From an uncultured Bacteroidales bacterium (GTDB lineage Bacteria > Bacteroidota > Bacteroidia > Bacteroidales > F082), in assembly GCA_900315175.1 (NCBI GenBank), contig OMYA01000006.1, positions 81,599-145,598 on the forward strand: 64,000 bases of DNA, written 5' to 3'. The translations under genes and the position numbers were made by a program. The notes under the pieces are model-generated. The model was not told the DNA's origin and did not search any database. It saw only the letters and a list, made by a program, of their open reading frames with translations. Below are positions 1 through 8,954 of this stretch, in pieces (the stretch's first letter is position 1; each line of letters begins with the position of its first letter).

Positions 1-1
1 C

Positions 2-1027
2 AGCAATGACTGGCAACCCACTGATATTCAAAAGAGTGAGTATATTGTCGGCTTTTTCCAGGACGACATCGACAACTTCAGTTTCTCACTAAACACTTAC
101 GTGAATTATGTGCATTACGACCTCGTTTTTCCTACAGAGGAAATGATGCCGAAGCTTTCGGGCAACTATCTTCTCGTGGTCACAGGCGAGAATCCTGACG
201 ATGTGTATTTCACCCGCAGGTTTTATGTCGTCGACGAGCAAGCTGTCATCGCCACAAAAATGCCACGTTATCCTTACGACTTGAATCTCGGTCAGAATAA
301 GCAGGAAATCGACCTCGACATTGTGTATCCCGATCTGTTCAACAGTCGCGCCGACCAGTATTCCAACGTCACCATTCAGCAAAACGGACGCTGGGACAAT
401 GCTGTCTTTGGCTTGAAACCGACGTATATCTTACCCGAAAAATTATCATATATTAACAACGAAAAATTAGTGTTTGAGTCTGGAAATCAATATCTTAGAA
501 TCAACACCAGTAATTTCGACAACCGCCCTGAGAGGACAAAAAGCGTTTATCTTGAAGACAACGGCTATGTCGTGACACTGCATGACGACGAGCAACGTAA
601 CGTCAACAACTATATCTTTGACGAAGATTTGTTTGGTGAGAAACACATTTATCTCGAGAAAGACAATCTCGACGCCACCATTGAAGCTGATTATTCGCCA
701 GTGAATTTCTTCCTTAAATGGCCTCAATACATGATTGGCAAAGACGTGTATATCATCGGAGCTATCACCGACTGGCGCATGGAAGACAACGCCAAGATGG
801 AATACGACCCTGAACGACGCGGATATAAGAACACTTTGTTTTTAAAACAAGGCTATTACGACTACATGTACGCCGTGAAGGACAACGCCAGCGGAATAAC
901 ATCGGTGGCACCTGTCAATGGCGATTTCTGGGAGACGAAAAACATGTACCACATTTTCGTCTATCTGTTCGAGCCGACACAGAATTATGACCAACTTATC
1001 GGGTATAAGGTGATAAGATCTCATTAG
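2..1027 (+). CDS. Type IX secretion system plug protein (DUF5103 family), 5'-truncated
   Basis: The reading frame is open from base 2, so the gene enters from outside the window and only about the last 341 residues are seen. The sequence is rich in aromatic and Asp/Asn residues and has the beta-sandwich character of DUF5103 proteins, including a stretch near 'YIIGAITDW' and a tyrosine-rich C-terminus that resembles a carbohydrate-binding-like fold. In Bacteroidota this family includes the plug of the SprA translocon, which seals the periplasmic side of the T9SS channel. The assignment is by recognition of overall sequence style. The T9SS cargo and PorV-family genes elsewhere in the window fit it. 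The gene is followed by a 7-bp tandem repeat and then apbE on the same strand. Confidence 0.65.
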   Translation, partial: SNDWQPTDIQKSEYIVGFFQDDIDNFSFSLNTYVNYVHYDLVFPTEEMMPKLSGNYLLVVTGENPDDVYFTRRFYVVDEQAVIATKMPRYPYDLNLGQNKQEIDLDIVYPDLFNSRADQYSNVTIQQNGRWDNAVFGLKPTYILPEKLSYINNEKLVFESGNQYLRINTSNFDNRPERTKSVYLEDNGYVVTLHDDEQRNVNNYIFDEDLFGEKHIYLEKDNLDATIEADYSPVNFFLKWPQYMIGKDVYIIGAITDWRMEDNAKMEYDPERRGYKNTLFLKQGYYDYMYAVKDNASGITSVAPVNGDFWETKNMYHIFVYLFEPTQNYDQLIGYKVIRSH

Positions 1028-1062
1028 TTAAGAGTTAAGAGTTAAGAGTTAAGAGTTAAAAG
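1025..1062 (+). repeat. 7-bp tandem repeat (unit TTAAGAG)
   Basis: About four and a half imperfect copies of a heptamer (TTAAGAG) lie directly between the stop codon of the plug gene and the apbE start. Similar TTAA-rich short tandem repeats occur after other plus-strand genes in this window, near 37.8, 41.8 and 43.5 kb. Confidence 0.8.
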
Positions 1063-2028
1063 TTGAGAAGGGTATTGGTTATATTAACAATTTTAATGGT
1101 TTTTGCGTCTTGTGTGAGGCAACCGCAGAAGATCAGCTATTCAGGCATCACGCAGGGATCGTACTTCTCAATTACATATTATGATGAGGGCGGCAGGACT
1201 TTTGAAGATGAAATCGACTCGATTTTTAAAGAGGTCGACAATTCAGTGTCACTTTGGAACGAAAACTCCATCATCAGGAAGGTGAATCGCAACGAAGATG
1301 TCGTTGTAAATCAGATATTTAAGGATAATTTCGAGTGGGCTCGCAAGGCCTCGGAGTTTTCTGACGGTGCCTTCGATGCCACCATAGGTCCGCTGGTTTC
1401 AGCATGGGGCTTCCATTATAAAAAACAGCTTGAGATGACATCGGAAATGGTTGATTCAATACGTCAACTTGTTGACTATCACAAGATTGAGATTATAGAT
1501 AATAAAGTTGTGAAAGCCAATCCCCACATGACCCTCGATTTCAATGCAGTGGCGCAGGGATATACCACGGATTTGATTGGAAGGTTTTTAGAATCACGAG
1601 ATATAAAAAATTATCTGGTTGATGTCGGAGGTGAGATTTTGGCGCGTGGGACAAAGCCGAATGGCGAATTATGGACCATCGGCATTGAGAAACCTGCCGA
1701 GAATTACGATTCGGAACGCTCCGTGCAAATCAAAATAAACCTCAAAGACAAAGGTATCGTAACCTCTGGAAATTACAGGAAATACATTGAAAAAGACGGC
1801 ATCCGCTATTCGCACAGCATCGACCCGAAGACAGGGTATCCTGTCGAGCATAACCTCTTGAGCGCCACAATAATCGCTGACAACGCTTCGTGGGCCGACT
1901 GCCTCGCCACCATCTGCATGCTCACAGGCAAAGAAAAAGCCTCGAAACTGCTTGAAGGTCAAGGCGTCGAGGCGTATTTTATATTTGTTGAAGACGGTGC
2001 CATTCATTCAGAATGGTGGGGACATTGA
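1063..2028 (+). CDS. apbE: FAD:protein FMN transferase, lipoprotein
   Basis: ApbE covalently attaches FMN from FAD to Thr residues of target proteins such as NqrB/NqrC and RnfG/RnfD, on the outer face of the inner membrane. The 321-residue protein begins with a lipoprotein signal ending at 'FASC' (Cys about 17). Family motifs in order are FDATIGPL, LDFNAVAQGYTTDLI, VDVGGE, GIVTSGNYRKY and HSIDPKTGYPV. These cover the FAD site and the Mg-binding Asp/Thr region near the C-terminus. The only start that keeps the signal peptide is TTG at 1063, directly after the heptamer repeat. The 3' end overlaps the convergent NqrM-like gene by 25 bp. No Nqr or Rnf structural genes are visible in the window. 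Confidence 0.92.
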   Translation: MRRVLVILTILMVFASCVRQPQKISYSGITQGSYFSITYYDEGGRTFEDEIDSIFKEVDNSVSLWNENSIIRKVNRNEDVVVNQIFKDNFEWARKASEFSDGAFDATIGPLVSAWGFHYKKQLEMTSEMVDSIRQLVDYHKIEIIDNKVVKANPHMTLDFNAVAQGYTTDLIGRFLESRDIKNYLVDVGGEILARGTKPNGELWTIGIEKPAENYDSERSVQIKINLKDKGIVTSGNYRKYIEKDGIRYSHSIDPKTGYPVEHNLLSATIIADNASWADCLATICMLTGKEKASKLLEGQGVEAYFIFVEDGAIHSEWWGH

Positions 2029-2195
2029 GTTTCGTCACCACCGCAGACGCATTTCGCATCGGGGTCGAGCGAATGGGCGCATTTCCGTTCGAATTTGCCG
2101 TTTTTTTTCACAATAGCCTTGATTCCTATCGCAGCAAACGCCAACAGGACGAGAAACAACGTAGGAACCAAGAATGCCCAGTACATTATGCGCAA
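2004..2195 (-). CDS. Small Cys-rich single-pass membrane protein, NqrM-like
   Basis: This 63-residue protein has one N-terminal membrane helix (about residues 5-25), a basic stretch, and a C-terminal cluster Cys39, Cys49, Cys51 and Cys58 ending in His-His. The layout of a membrane helix followed by spaced cysteines with a K-C-x-C core resembles NqrM (DUF539), which delivers the Fe of the membrane Fe-Cys4 centre to Na+-translocating NADH:quinone reductase. NqrM genes usually lie next to apbE, and here apbE is the convergent neighbour. The start overlaps the 3' end of tyrS by 10 bp, so it is probably read from the tyrS transcript. The Cys spacing differs from proteobacterial NqrM, so the family call is tentative. 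That the frame is a real gene is more certain. Confidence 0.5.
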   Translation of the reverse strand: MRIMYWAFLVPTLFLVLLAFAAIGIKAIVKKNGKFERKCAHSLDPDAKCVCGGDETQCPHHSE

Positions 2196-3481
2196 ACGAT
2201 TAAATAATAGTTCTTCTTGCCTTTCTGCACAAGGATATATTTACCGTTAAGCAGATCATCGGTGCCGACGGTCTTCTGCTCGGTGACTTTGTCTTTGTTA
2301 ATCGACACACCGTTGCCCTGAACCATCTTACGTGCCTCGCCTTTCGACGGGAAAACACCAGTCTGCACGAGGAAGTCGACGATGCCGACACCTGCTCCGA
2401 GAGCGTCTTTTGAGAAGTTAGCCTGCGGCACGCCGTCGAAGATGCTCAACAATGTGTTTTCATCGAACTTATGCAACGCTTCGGCTGTACCTTTTCCAAA
2501 CAGAATCTGTGTGGCTTCTTCAGCCATCTCGAGGTCTTCCTTTGAGTGGACGACTAATGTCAGCTCGCGTGCCAGTGTGCGCTGAAGCTCGCGGAGATGC
2601 GGCTCTGCTGTATGTCTGGCTATCAAAGCATCGATTTCATCTTTCTTCAGCAAGGTAAAAATCTTGATGTAACGGGCAGCGTCCTCATCGGTGCAGTTCA
2701 TCCAGAACTGGTAGAATGCGTATGGTGAGGTCTTCTCAGGGTCGAGCCAGATGTTGCCTTTCTCGGTCTTGCCGAACTTGCCGCCGTCAGCTTTGGTGAT
2801 GAGGTTGCATGTGAGTGCAAAAGCCTCTTTGTCGGCGCCGAGTTTGCGGCGGATAAGCTCTGTACCAGTTGTGATGTTACCCCACTGGTCGGAGCCGCCC
2901 ATCTGCAGCTTGCAGTTCTTATGCTCGAAGAGATACAGGAAATCGTAGCCCTGAACAAGCTGGTAGCTGAACTCTGTGAACGACATGCCTTCGCCTTCGC
3001 CGTTGAAACGTTTCTTCACGGAATCCTTTGCCATCATGTAGTTGACGGTGATGTGCTTGCCAATGTCGCGGATGAAATGAAGGAAAGTGTAATCCTTCAT
3101 CCAGTCGTAGTTGTTGACGAGCTCAGCGCGGTTCGGGGCGTCGCTGTCAAAATCAAGGAACTTGGCGAGCTGCTTCTTGATGCAGGCCTGGTTATGCTGC
3201 AACGTCTCATCGTTCAACAGGTTACGCTCAGCTGACTTTCCTGACGGGTCGCCGATCATACCAGTTGCGCCACCAAGCAATGCCAACGGTTTATGGCCGG
3301 CAGCCTGAAAATGACGCAGCATCATGATGCCGCAAAGGTGCCCGATATGCAACGAGTCGGCGGTCGGGTCAATGCCGAGGTAAGCCGTGGTCATTTCTTT
3401 CTTCAATTGTTCTTCTGTGCCTGGGGTCATGTTGTTCAACATACCGCGCCAGCGCAATTCTTCTACGAAATCTTCCTTCAT
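2186..3481 (-). CDS. tyrS: Tyrosyl-tRNA synthetase
   Basis: The enzyme charges tRNA-Tyr with tyrosine in the cytoplasm. The 431-residue length is normal. The class I HIGH motif is at residues 45-48 (HIGH), and the KMSKS equivalent is KFGKT at 235-239, as usual for bacterial TyrRS. The GGSDQWGN segment of the tyrosine/tRNA site is at about 195-202, and a C-terminal S4-like RNA-binding domain ([15 protein letters not shown] region) occupies the last 70 residues. A TATTTTTG -7 box at 3581-3588 predicts a leader of about 95 nt that carries a dispersed-repeat sequence. The small NqrM-like gene overlaps its 3' end. Confidence 0.97.
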   Translation of the reverse strand: MKEDFVEELRWRGMLNNMTPGTEEQLKKEMTTAYLGIDPTADSLHIGHLCGIMMLRHFQAAGHKPLALLGGATGMIGDPSGKSAERNLLNDETLQHNQACIKKQLAKFLDFDSDAPNRAELVNNYDWMKDYTFLHFIRDIGKHITVNYMMAKDSVKKRFNGEGEGMSFTEFSYQLVQGYDFLYLFEHKNCKLQMGGSDQWGNITTGTELIRRKLGADKEAFALTCNLITKADGGKFGKTEKGNIWLDPEKTSPYAFYQFWMNCTDEDAARYIKIFTLLKKDEIDALIARHTAEPHLRELQRTLARELTLVVHSKEDLEMAEEATQILFGKGTAEALHKFDENTLLSIFDGVPQANFSKDALGAGVGIVDFLVQTGVFPSKGEARKMVQGNGVSINKDKVTEQKTVGTDDLLNGKYILVQKGKKNYYLIVCA

Positions 3482-3510
3482 ATTTTGATGTTGTTGTTTG
3501 CTTTGATAAA

Positions 3511-3568
3511 TGTGATTTCTCCACTACCATCTCACTCCCTTCGGTCGAGGTTCGAACGAAATGTCGAA
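3511..3568 (-). repeat. Dispersed intergenic repeat-like element in the tyrS leader
   Basis: The minus strand reads like the 'TTTCGACC(GAAGGGAGT)GGAGAAATC' elements often seen between genes in Bacteroidota: TTTCGACA, then TCGACCGAAGGGAGTGAG, then GTGGAGAAATCAC. It lies wholly inside the predicted 5' leader of tyrS. Assignment to that repeat family is from memory of its appearance, and only one clear copy was seen in this window. Confidence 0.4.
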
Positions 3569-3580
3569 AAGAAAATCATG

Positions 3581-3588
3581 CAAAAATA
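3581..3588 (-). promoter_or_regulatory. Predicted -7 box for tyrS
   Basis: TATTTTTG on the minus strand matches the Bacteroidota -7 consensus TAnnTTTG. No strong -33 TTTG was picked out. It implies a transcript start near 3575 and a leader of about 95 nt before the tyrS ATG at 3481. Confidence 0.5.
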
Positions 3589-3620
3589 CGAAAAATTAAG
3601 GTATCAATGATAATTTTTGA

Positions 3621-3628
3621 TATTTTTG
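3621..3628 (+). promoter_or_regulatory. Predicted -7 box for the MBOAT gene
   Basis: TATTTTTG matches TAnnTTTG and lies 16 bp before the GTG at 3644. Its position inside the longest open frame (TTG at 3617) argues that translation starts downstream at 3644. Confidence 0.5.
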
Positions 3629-3643
3629 CAAAAAATTAAAAGC

Positions 3644-5059
3644 GTGCTCTTCAACTCTATAGAATATGTGATTTTTCTGCCTATTGTGGTGATGCTGTTC
3701 TACTTGCTGCCACACAGGTTCCGCTGGATGATGCTCCTCGTCGCCAGCTGCACATTCTATATGTGGTTCGTCCCGAAGTACATCCTGATACTTCTCATCA
3801 CGATAATCGTCGATTATTCGGCAGGTATTTTGATGGAGAAATACGCTGACAATCATAAACTTAAGAAGCGGTTTTTGGTGATAAGCATCGTCTCGACATG
3901 TCTTGTGCTTTTCATCTTCAAATACTTGGGATTTGTCAACGACAACCTTGTGGCGTTGTGCCAATCGTTGAATATCAACCTCAACACCACCGTCGACCTG
4001 ATTCTGCCGATAGGCTTGTCGTTCCACACTTTCCAGAGCATGAGTTATGTGATTGAGGTGTACCGCGGCAACCAGAAAGCCGAGCGAAACTTCGGGATTT
4101 ACTCACTTTACGTGATGTTTTTCCCACAGCTCGTGACGGGTCCTATCGAGCGTCCGGGCAACCTTCTGCGCCAGCTTCGTGAAGAGAAAAAATACGAATA
4201 CGACAATATCTCCAAGGGTTTCCGACTGATAATCTTCGGACTTTTCATCAAGATGGTGGTTGCCGACAACGTCGGTGCCTATGTCGATATGATTTATGCA
4301 GATCCCAGCAAATACAACTCTTGGGACATCATACTCGGAATGTTTTTCTATTCGTTCCAGATTTACGGTGACTTCTTCGGTTATTCGACGATTGCGTTGG
4401 GCAGTGCCAAATTGATGGGTTTCGACATCACCGACAACTTCAACACGCCATATCTCGCAAAGAGCATCGCTGAGTTTTGGCACCGCTGGCATATCTCGCT
4501 TTCGACATGGTTCCGCGACTATGTCTATTTCCCGTTAGGCGGCAGCCGCGTGAAGTTCGGCCGTTGGGCGTTCAACATCATGGTGGTGTTTGTTTTGAGC
4601 GGCATCTGGCATGGCGCAGCTTGGAACTTCCTCATCTGGGGCGCCGCACACGGACTTTTGCATATCATCGAGAAAGCCATCCTCAACCATCTTCCTGAAA
4701 AGAACAGAGGAAAACTTGAAAAAATCATCGTCGATGCCTTCAAAATCGCCAAGACTTTCATACTCGTGACGCTGTTCTGGTCGCTGTTCCGCGCAACCAG
4801 CTTCGCAAATATAAGCGATTTGTTCACCTCGTTGGTCAACAACTTCAACACAGGCGAGCATCTCAACGTTGAAAACAGCATCTGGATTTACCTCGGACTG
4901 TTTATCCTGTTGGACGTTTTGCTGTTCAACAGCCGTTTCGACAAATGGTGCGACAACCGTCCTGCCGCAATCCGTTGGGCAATCTATTTCGTGCTGGTTT
5001 TCATGATAATAGCATGCTCAAGTGTCAACAATTTCCCATTTATCTATTTCCAATTCTGA
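3644..5059 (+). CDS. MBOAT family O-acyltransferase (AlgI/DltB-like)
   Basis: This polytopic inner-membrane protein of about 471 residues probably moves acyl groups across the membrane onto an extracytoplasmic polymer, as AlgI does for alginate and DltB for teichoic acids. Start GTG 3644 gives the usual family N-terminus (MLFNSIEYVIFLPIV), and a -7 promoter box lies just upstream. Conserved features are WHRWHISLSTWFRDY near residue 280, PLGGSR just after it, and GIWHGAAWNF near residue 320, which holds the catalytic His of the family. A second His follows in the same region (AAHG). The next gene, an SGNH-type partner, begins 4 bp after the stop, mirroring AlgI-AlgJ/X and DltB-DltD pairs. The substrate is not known. 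Confidence 0.88.
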   Translation: MLFNSIEYVIFLPIVVMLFYLLPHRFRWMMLLVASCTFYMWFVPKYILILLITIIVDYSAGILMEKYADNHKLKKRFLVISIVSTCLVLFIFKYLGFVNDNLVALCQSLNINLNTTVDLILPIGLSFHTFQSMSYVIEVYRGNQKAERNFGIYSLYVMFFPQLVTGPIERPGNLLRQLREEKKYEYDNISKGFRLIIFGLFIKMVVADNVGAYVDMIYADPSKYNSWDIILGMFFYSFQIYGDFFGYSTIALGSAKLMGFDITDNFNTPYLAKSIAEFWHRWHISLSTWFRDYVYFPLGGSRVKFGRWAFNIMVVFVLSGIWHGAAWNFLIWGAAHGLLHIIEKAILNHLPEKNRGKLEKIIVDAFKIAKTFILVTLFWSLFRATSFANISDLFTSLVNNFNTGEHLNVENSIWIYLGLFILLDVLLFNSRFDKWCDNRPAAIRWAIYFVLVFMIIACSSVNNFPFIYFQF

Positions 5060-5063
5060 CGCC

Positions 5064-6518
5064 ATGAAGAAACTGATATATAAATTCGCCCTGCTCGCCG
5101 CTCTTCTGGTTCTTATGAATTGGATTTACGGGAAGTTTTTCTTCAAAGACGACCTTTTGAAGCATTCCGACGAGGTTGAGTTGGCATGGCAGGTAACCAA
5201 CGACAGCTGCGTGGTGATTTACACCGGCGAGTCGTCGAACCACACTTATTCGTGGAAAGACAAAGACCAACGGAAAATCAGTGATTTCATTTTCGACCAT
5301 TTCCCCGGCTTGAGATGCGGTGACATGACAAAAGCCGCGTCACATGCCGAAGTTTATTATTACCTTTTGGAAAACATCCCTGAAAATGCGCCTGTCGAAA
5401 CCGTGATTGTCACGATGAATATACGCTCTTTCGGCTACGACTGGATTGAATCAGACCTTGAGACTGCCATCCAAAAACAGCTGGTGCTATTGAAACCCTA
5501 CCCACCATTTTATAATCGTTTCAAGCTGGCATTCAAGGCCTATGATATTAAGACCGAGAGCGAAAGAGGTGATGCAAGAGGTTATCACCGGCGCCATGAC
5601 AAACTCGTTTTCCCTTATCAGTTTGATTTCCACAATACCGCCGACTGGGATTACGCCAAGGCACATCAGGGTGTTATCCTTGATGGAAAATGGAACCAAC
5701 CGCTGACAGAACTCGCTTGCCATTACATCAAGACGTATGGATTCCAGATTCACGAAAACAACCCGCGAATCAAGGATTTCGACAATATCGTCAAGCTTGC
5801 GAAAGAACGCGGCTGGCATCTCATTTTCAATCTTTTGGCAGAGAATGTTGACCGTGCCAACGAGCTTGTCGGGAGCGATATCCTTTATATTATCAGACAA
5901 AATCGCGATTATCTGTTGAACAGATACGGAAATATTGAAAATGTCACCGTTGTAGACAATATTGGCGATGTAAGAAACAACCTGTATATTGACCAAAATT
6001 GGACAACGGAGCATTATTCCGAGATGGGACGACGCACAGTAGCGAACCACGTGGCGCAAGCTGTCAGCAATTATTATCCTGACATTTATGTGGAAAAAAT
6101 TGCTTACGACATCCCTAAAAACCATTACAGAATCGACCTCGGTTTTGACTCGTTGACAGTGTGTCCTGCAATGCCTTACGGACTGACCATCAAGGGCAGA
6201 CCTGCCGATATCGACAGTAATTGCGAAAAGGTTTATATCTCATCGAGGATTTGGAAGGAAGAAAACTCGGCCGCGTCCGCGATAGTTATGGAGCTGTACA
6301 AAAACGGTGTGAAGACACATTTCAGCAATCTGCCGTTGAACGACATGACTGATGCGACCGGCAAGTGGGACTTCACCACGACGGTGCTGCCTGTCGACTC
6401 CACCTTCTTCGATGCCGATGAGTTCAGGATTTTCCTCTACAATCCGGCTGATTCGCCGATTCACATCAAATCGTTGGACGTGTCGTTTGAATATGATGAG
6501 TATGCAAGGTCGAGGTAA
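5064..6518 (+). CDS. SGNH-hydrolase-like partner of the MBOAT acyltransferase
   Basis: This protein of 484 residues has one N-terminal membrane anchor (about residues 4-20) and an extracytoplasmic body. A 'TGESSNH' segment near residue 55 resembles the GDS nucleophile block. 'WTTEHYSEMGRR' near residue 312 resembles the terminal D/E-x-x-H block of SGNH esterases such as AlgJ, AlgX and DltD. The C-terminal 130 residues look like an extra beta-sandwich. The start at ATG 5064 follows the MBOAT stop by 4 bp, so the two are co-transcribed and probably form an acyl-relay pair. The exact catalytic triad cannot be proven by eye. Its stop abuts the convergent stop of the LtaS-like gene with no gap. 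Confidence 0.62.
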   Translation: MKKLIYKFALLAALLVLMNWIYGKFFFKDDLLKHSDEVELAWQVTNDSCVVIYTGESSNHTYSWKDKDQRKISDFIFDHFPGLRCGDMTKAASHAEVYYYLLENIPENAPVETVIVTMNIRSFGYDWIESDLETAIQKQLVLLKPYPPFYNRFKLAFKAYDIKTESERGDARGYHRRHDKLVFPYQFDFHNTADWDYAKAHQGVILDGKWNQPLTELACHYIKTYGFQIHENNPRIKDFDNIVKLAKERGWHLIFNLLAENVDRANELVGSDILYIIRQNRDYLLNRYGNIENVTVVDNIGDVRNNLYIDQNWTTEHYSEMGRRTVANHVAQAVSNYYPDIYVEKIAYDIPKNHYRIDLGFDSLTVCPAMPYGLTIKGRPADIDSNCEKVYISSRIWKEENSAASAIVMELYKNGVKTHFSNLPLNDMTDATGKWDFTTTVLPVDSTFFDADEFRIFLYNPADSPIHIKSLDVSFEYDEYARSR

Positions 6519-8954
6519 TTATTTTTTCGGGAGTCCTTCAACCTCAATTTTCAAGTTTTTATACTCAATATCAAAATTAACTTTCGAGAACATGTTAATT
6601 TTAAAAACAGCATCTTTTATATCATAACCGGCAAGGAAAAACGTCGTTTTTACCTTGCAATGCATTGATCCATCATCGTTTGGAGTCGACAGATTCGATA
6701 ATTTATAGCCTCTAAAGAAATCGACGGTATTGCCTTTAACTCTAAACTCGGTGAAAATGTTGTCCGAATCAGCGTTATTGCAGTTTTTGTAATCAAACTC
6801 CATTTCAAGATAAATTTTCTCAAAATTCTGTTTGAAATGATATGGTTTCATGATGTCGGAATACTCCCCTTCTATAAAACTCATTGAAATTGGCCCATCG
6901 ATTCTTTCAGAATAAATCTCTATCACATCCGGGCTCTTTTTCCAAAGATAATCATTCTGTGTGACGTACCAGTCGACGTTTTTAAAACAGCGAAGGCAGT
7001 TGGCTAGGCTATCGCGAATTGCATCGTCAAAAATCTCACAAATTTCAAGGGAATCAGATACTTTAAACAAACGGTCGCGATCAAGTAGATAGTCGCCATG
7101 CATATATTCAATTTCTTCACGGCTATTGCGCATGAATGCCACCGACTGCTTGCATCTGTATTCGGCAGTTGTGTCGAGCGAGGTACCAAGCCAATGGCAT
7201 TTATCAGCCGAAGTATAATCATAATTCTTTGAAAGATATGCCGTTACGGTTGGTGCTATATCGTGATGTGTCACCACGGCTTTGTATGTTTTCGGAGTCT
7301 TTATAAGTGGCGAATAAACAATCAACGGCACATTATATTTCAGCAATGGGCTCGCATTGACATAAACGCGCCCCATTCGATGGTCACCGACTATGACAAA
7401 GATGGTATTGTCAAACTCAGGCTGGCTTTTGTAATAATCGACAAGCATCCTTACGCAGTCATCCATGTAAAGGAAACTGGCGAATGTTTTTTTGTTGTTG
7501 AGTACGGTGTTTTTTTCCGATGGACCGAAAGATTTGGTGTTAGCCACCATATCCTCCACCTTTTTCACATAAACTTCATTCCCTTCGAAACACCAAGGTT
7601 CATGTGTTGATAAGGTGATATAAACATCAGTAAACTGGCGGTTTCTGGCCGACGTGTCACGATGACGGATTGCGGCATTGAACATATCTTTGTCGTACAT
7701 ACCCCAGCTGTGTTCCTGCATCATCTGCTCTTTTTTCTCCTGATCGAAATCGGCTTCTGATGGCTTCATAATATAGCCCACGCCATTGCCTCGCATATAC
7801 TCATCCTGTCCATCGAACGATGCATTACCGCCATAATAAAACGACAATGTATATCCGTTGAGCGACATCTCTTTCAAAATTGAATTATGGTCTGGAATTG
7901 GGAACCATGTTCGTGCAAAACCAGTTTTGTCATATGGTGCAGAAGAGAAGATATTCGGAAGAGCGCCGAAGGTTCTTTCTGCCAATGCCAAGCAATTCGG
8001 CCAATATAATGACTCTTTCTTCAGACTGTCAAGAAAAGGCGTGAACGACATCTTCGGTTGATCTGACGATAACCTTTGTCCCAGGCTCTCAACAATTATG
8101 AACACGAAACTCGGAGCCTTACCGTCAGTCGTTGGATTCATTAAATCACCAAACACATCTGCATCATCGGCTTCACGCATGAAAGGATAGTGTATGTCAA
8201 CATATTTGAAGTCAGGGAAGAGACGCTGAAAACTCTCAGCATCTTCAAGCACATTCTCATCATATGAAGTGAAATCCTCAGCTTTTTCACGTTCATTCAT
8301 GTAATCGTTGAAATCGTTGAATGTATATGCAAGCTGATTTGCTGCAAGGCAATAGTCTCGATATGATTTATAACATTTATCATTGGCAATCAATGATTTA
8401 AAATTAAAAAAAATCACAAAGACAAGAGTCACTATGAGAAAAGCGGCCGATAATCCGTACGGAACTTTGACTCTTTTATTCCAAAAACCAATTAAAAGCG
8501 AGTAAAGCGCTATCAAGACCAAAACACCGAGAAGTGGCACAACTGAAAACTTAACCGAAGACACGATTATATTATACATCTCCCCGAGGCCGTAGACGAA
8601 AAACACGCGGTCAAGCGGCAGGTTCACATTCGAGAAATACCCAATGAGACCACCATAAACCACTACATAAAAAGTAATGAAAAAGATATATAAAATTTTC
8701 GTCAGTTTGGGTAAAAACCAATTGACAATCAATGTGGGTATAAGCAATACCGAGCTCACCTCAAGCACAACGGCAATGTCAAAATAAATACCGGAAAGTA
8801 TGGTAAGGAATTTGTCTGTTTCAATTAAACCTGCCGTCAGCATGACAAAAAAGAAGCCAACACGAAGTATGAGTGCGAGCAGCAACCATAACAGGGCATA
8901 TTTTGTCCAAACACTCAGCCCATTCCAAATTTTATTTATATCAAAACTTCTCAT
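6519..8954 (-). CDS. LTA synthase-like sulfatase/phosphoglycerol transferase
   Basis: This 811-residue inner-membrane enzyme has about five N-terminal membrane helices (residues 15-190) and an extracytoplasmic alkaline-phosphatase/sulfatase-fold domain. Expected metal and nucleophile positions are visible: IIVESLG (Glu about 289), ERTFGALP (Thr about 328), THEPW (His451) and IVGDHRMG (Asp524, His525). LtaS/OpgB-type enzymes move glycerol-phosphate or related groups from lipids onto polymers. About 200 residues after the catalytic core form a beta-rich tail not typical of LtaS. Its start overlaps the upstream GH5-like lipoprotein gene by 4 bp, so they share a transcript. The substrate may be a glycan rather than lipoteichoic acid, since the cell is Gram-negative. 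Confidence 0.85.
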   Translation of the reverse strand: MRSFDINKIWNGLSVWTKYALLWLLLALILRVGFFFVMLTAGLIETDKFLTILSGIYFDIAVVLEVSSVLLIPTLIVNWFLPKLTKILYIFFITFYVVVYGGLIGYFSNVNLPLDRVFFVYGLGEMYNIIVSSVKFSVVPLLGVLVLIALYSLLIGFWNKRVKVPYGLSAAFLIVTLVFVIFFNFKSLIANDKCYKSYRDYCLAANQLAYTFNDFNDYMNEREKAEDFTSYDENVLEDAESFQRLFPDFKYVDIHYPFMREADDADVFGDLMNPTTDGKAPSFVFIIVESLGQRLSSDQPKMSFTPFLDSLKKESLYWPNCLALAERTFGALPNIFSSAPYDKTGFARTWFPIPDHNSILKEMSLNGYTLSFYYGGNASFDGQDEYMRGNGVGYIMKPSEADFDQEKKEQMMQEHSWGMYDKDMFNAAIRHRDTSARNRQFTDVYITLSTHEPWCFEGNEVYVKKVEDMVANTKSFGPSEKNTVLNNKKTFASFLYMDDCVRMLVDYYKSQPEFDNTIFVIVGDHRMGRVYVNASPLLKYNVPLIVYSPLIKTPKTYKAVVTHHDIAPTVTAYLSKNYDYTSADKCHWLGTSLDTTAEYRCKQSVAFMRNSREEIEYMHGDYLLDRDRLFKVSDSLEICEIFDDAIRDSLANCLRCFKNVDWYVTQNDYLWKKSPDVIEIYSERIDGPISMSFIEGEYSDIMKPYHFKQNFEKIYLEMEFDYKNCNNADSDNIFTEFRVKGNTVDFFRGYKLSNLSTPNDDGSMHCKVKTTFFLAGYDIKDAVFKINMFSKVNFDIEYKNLKIEVEGLPKK

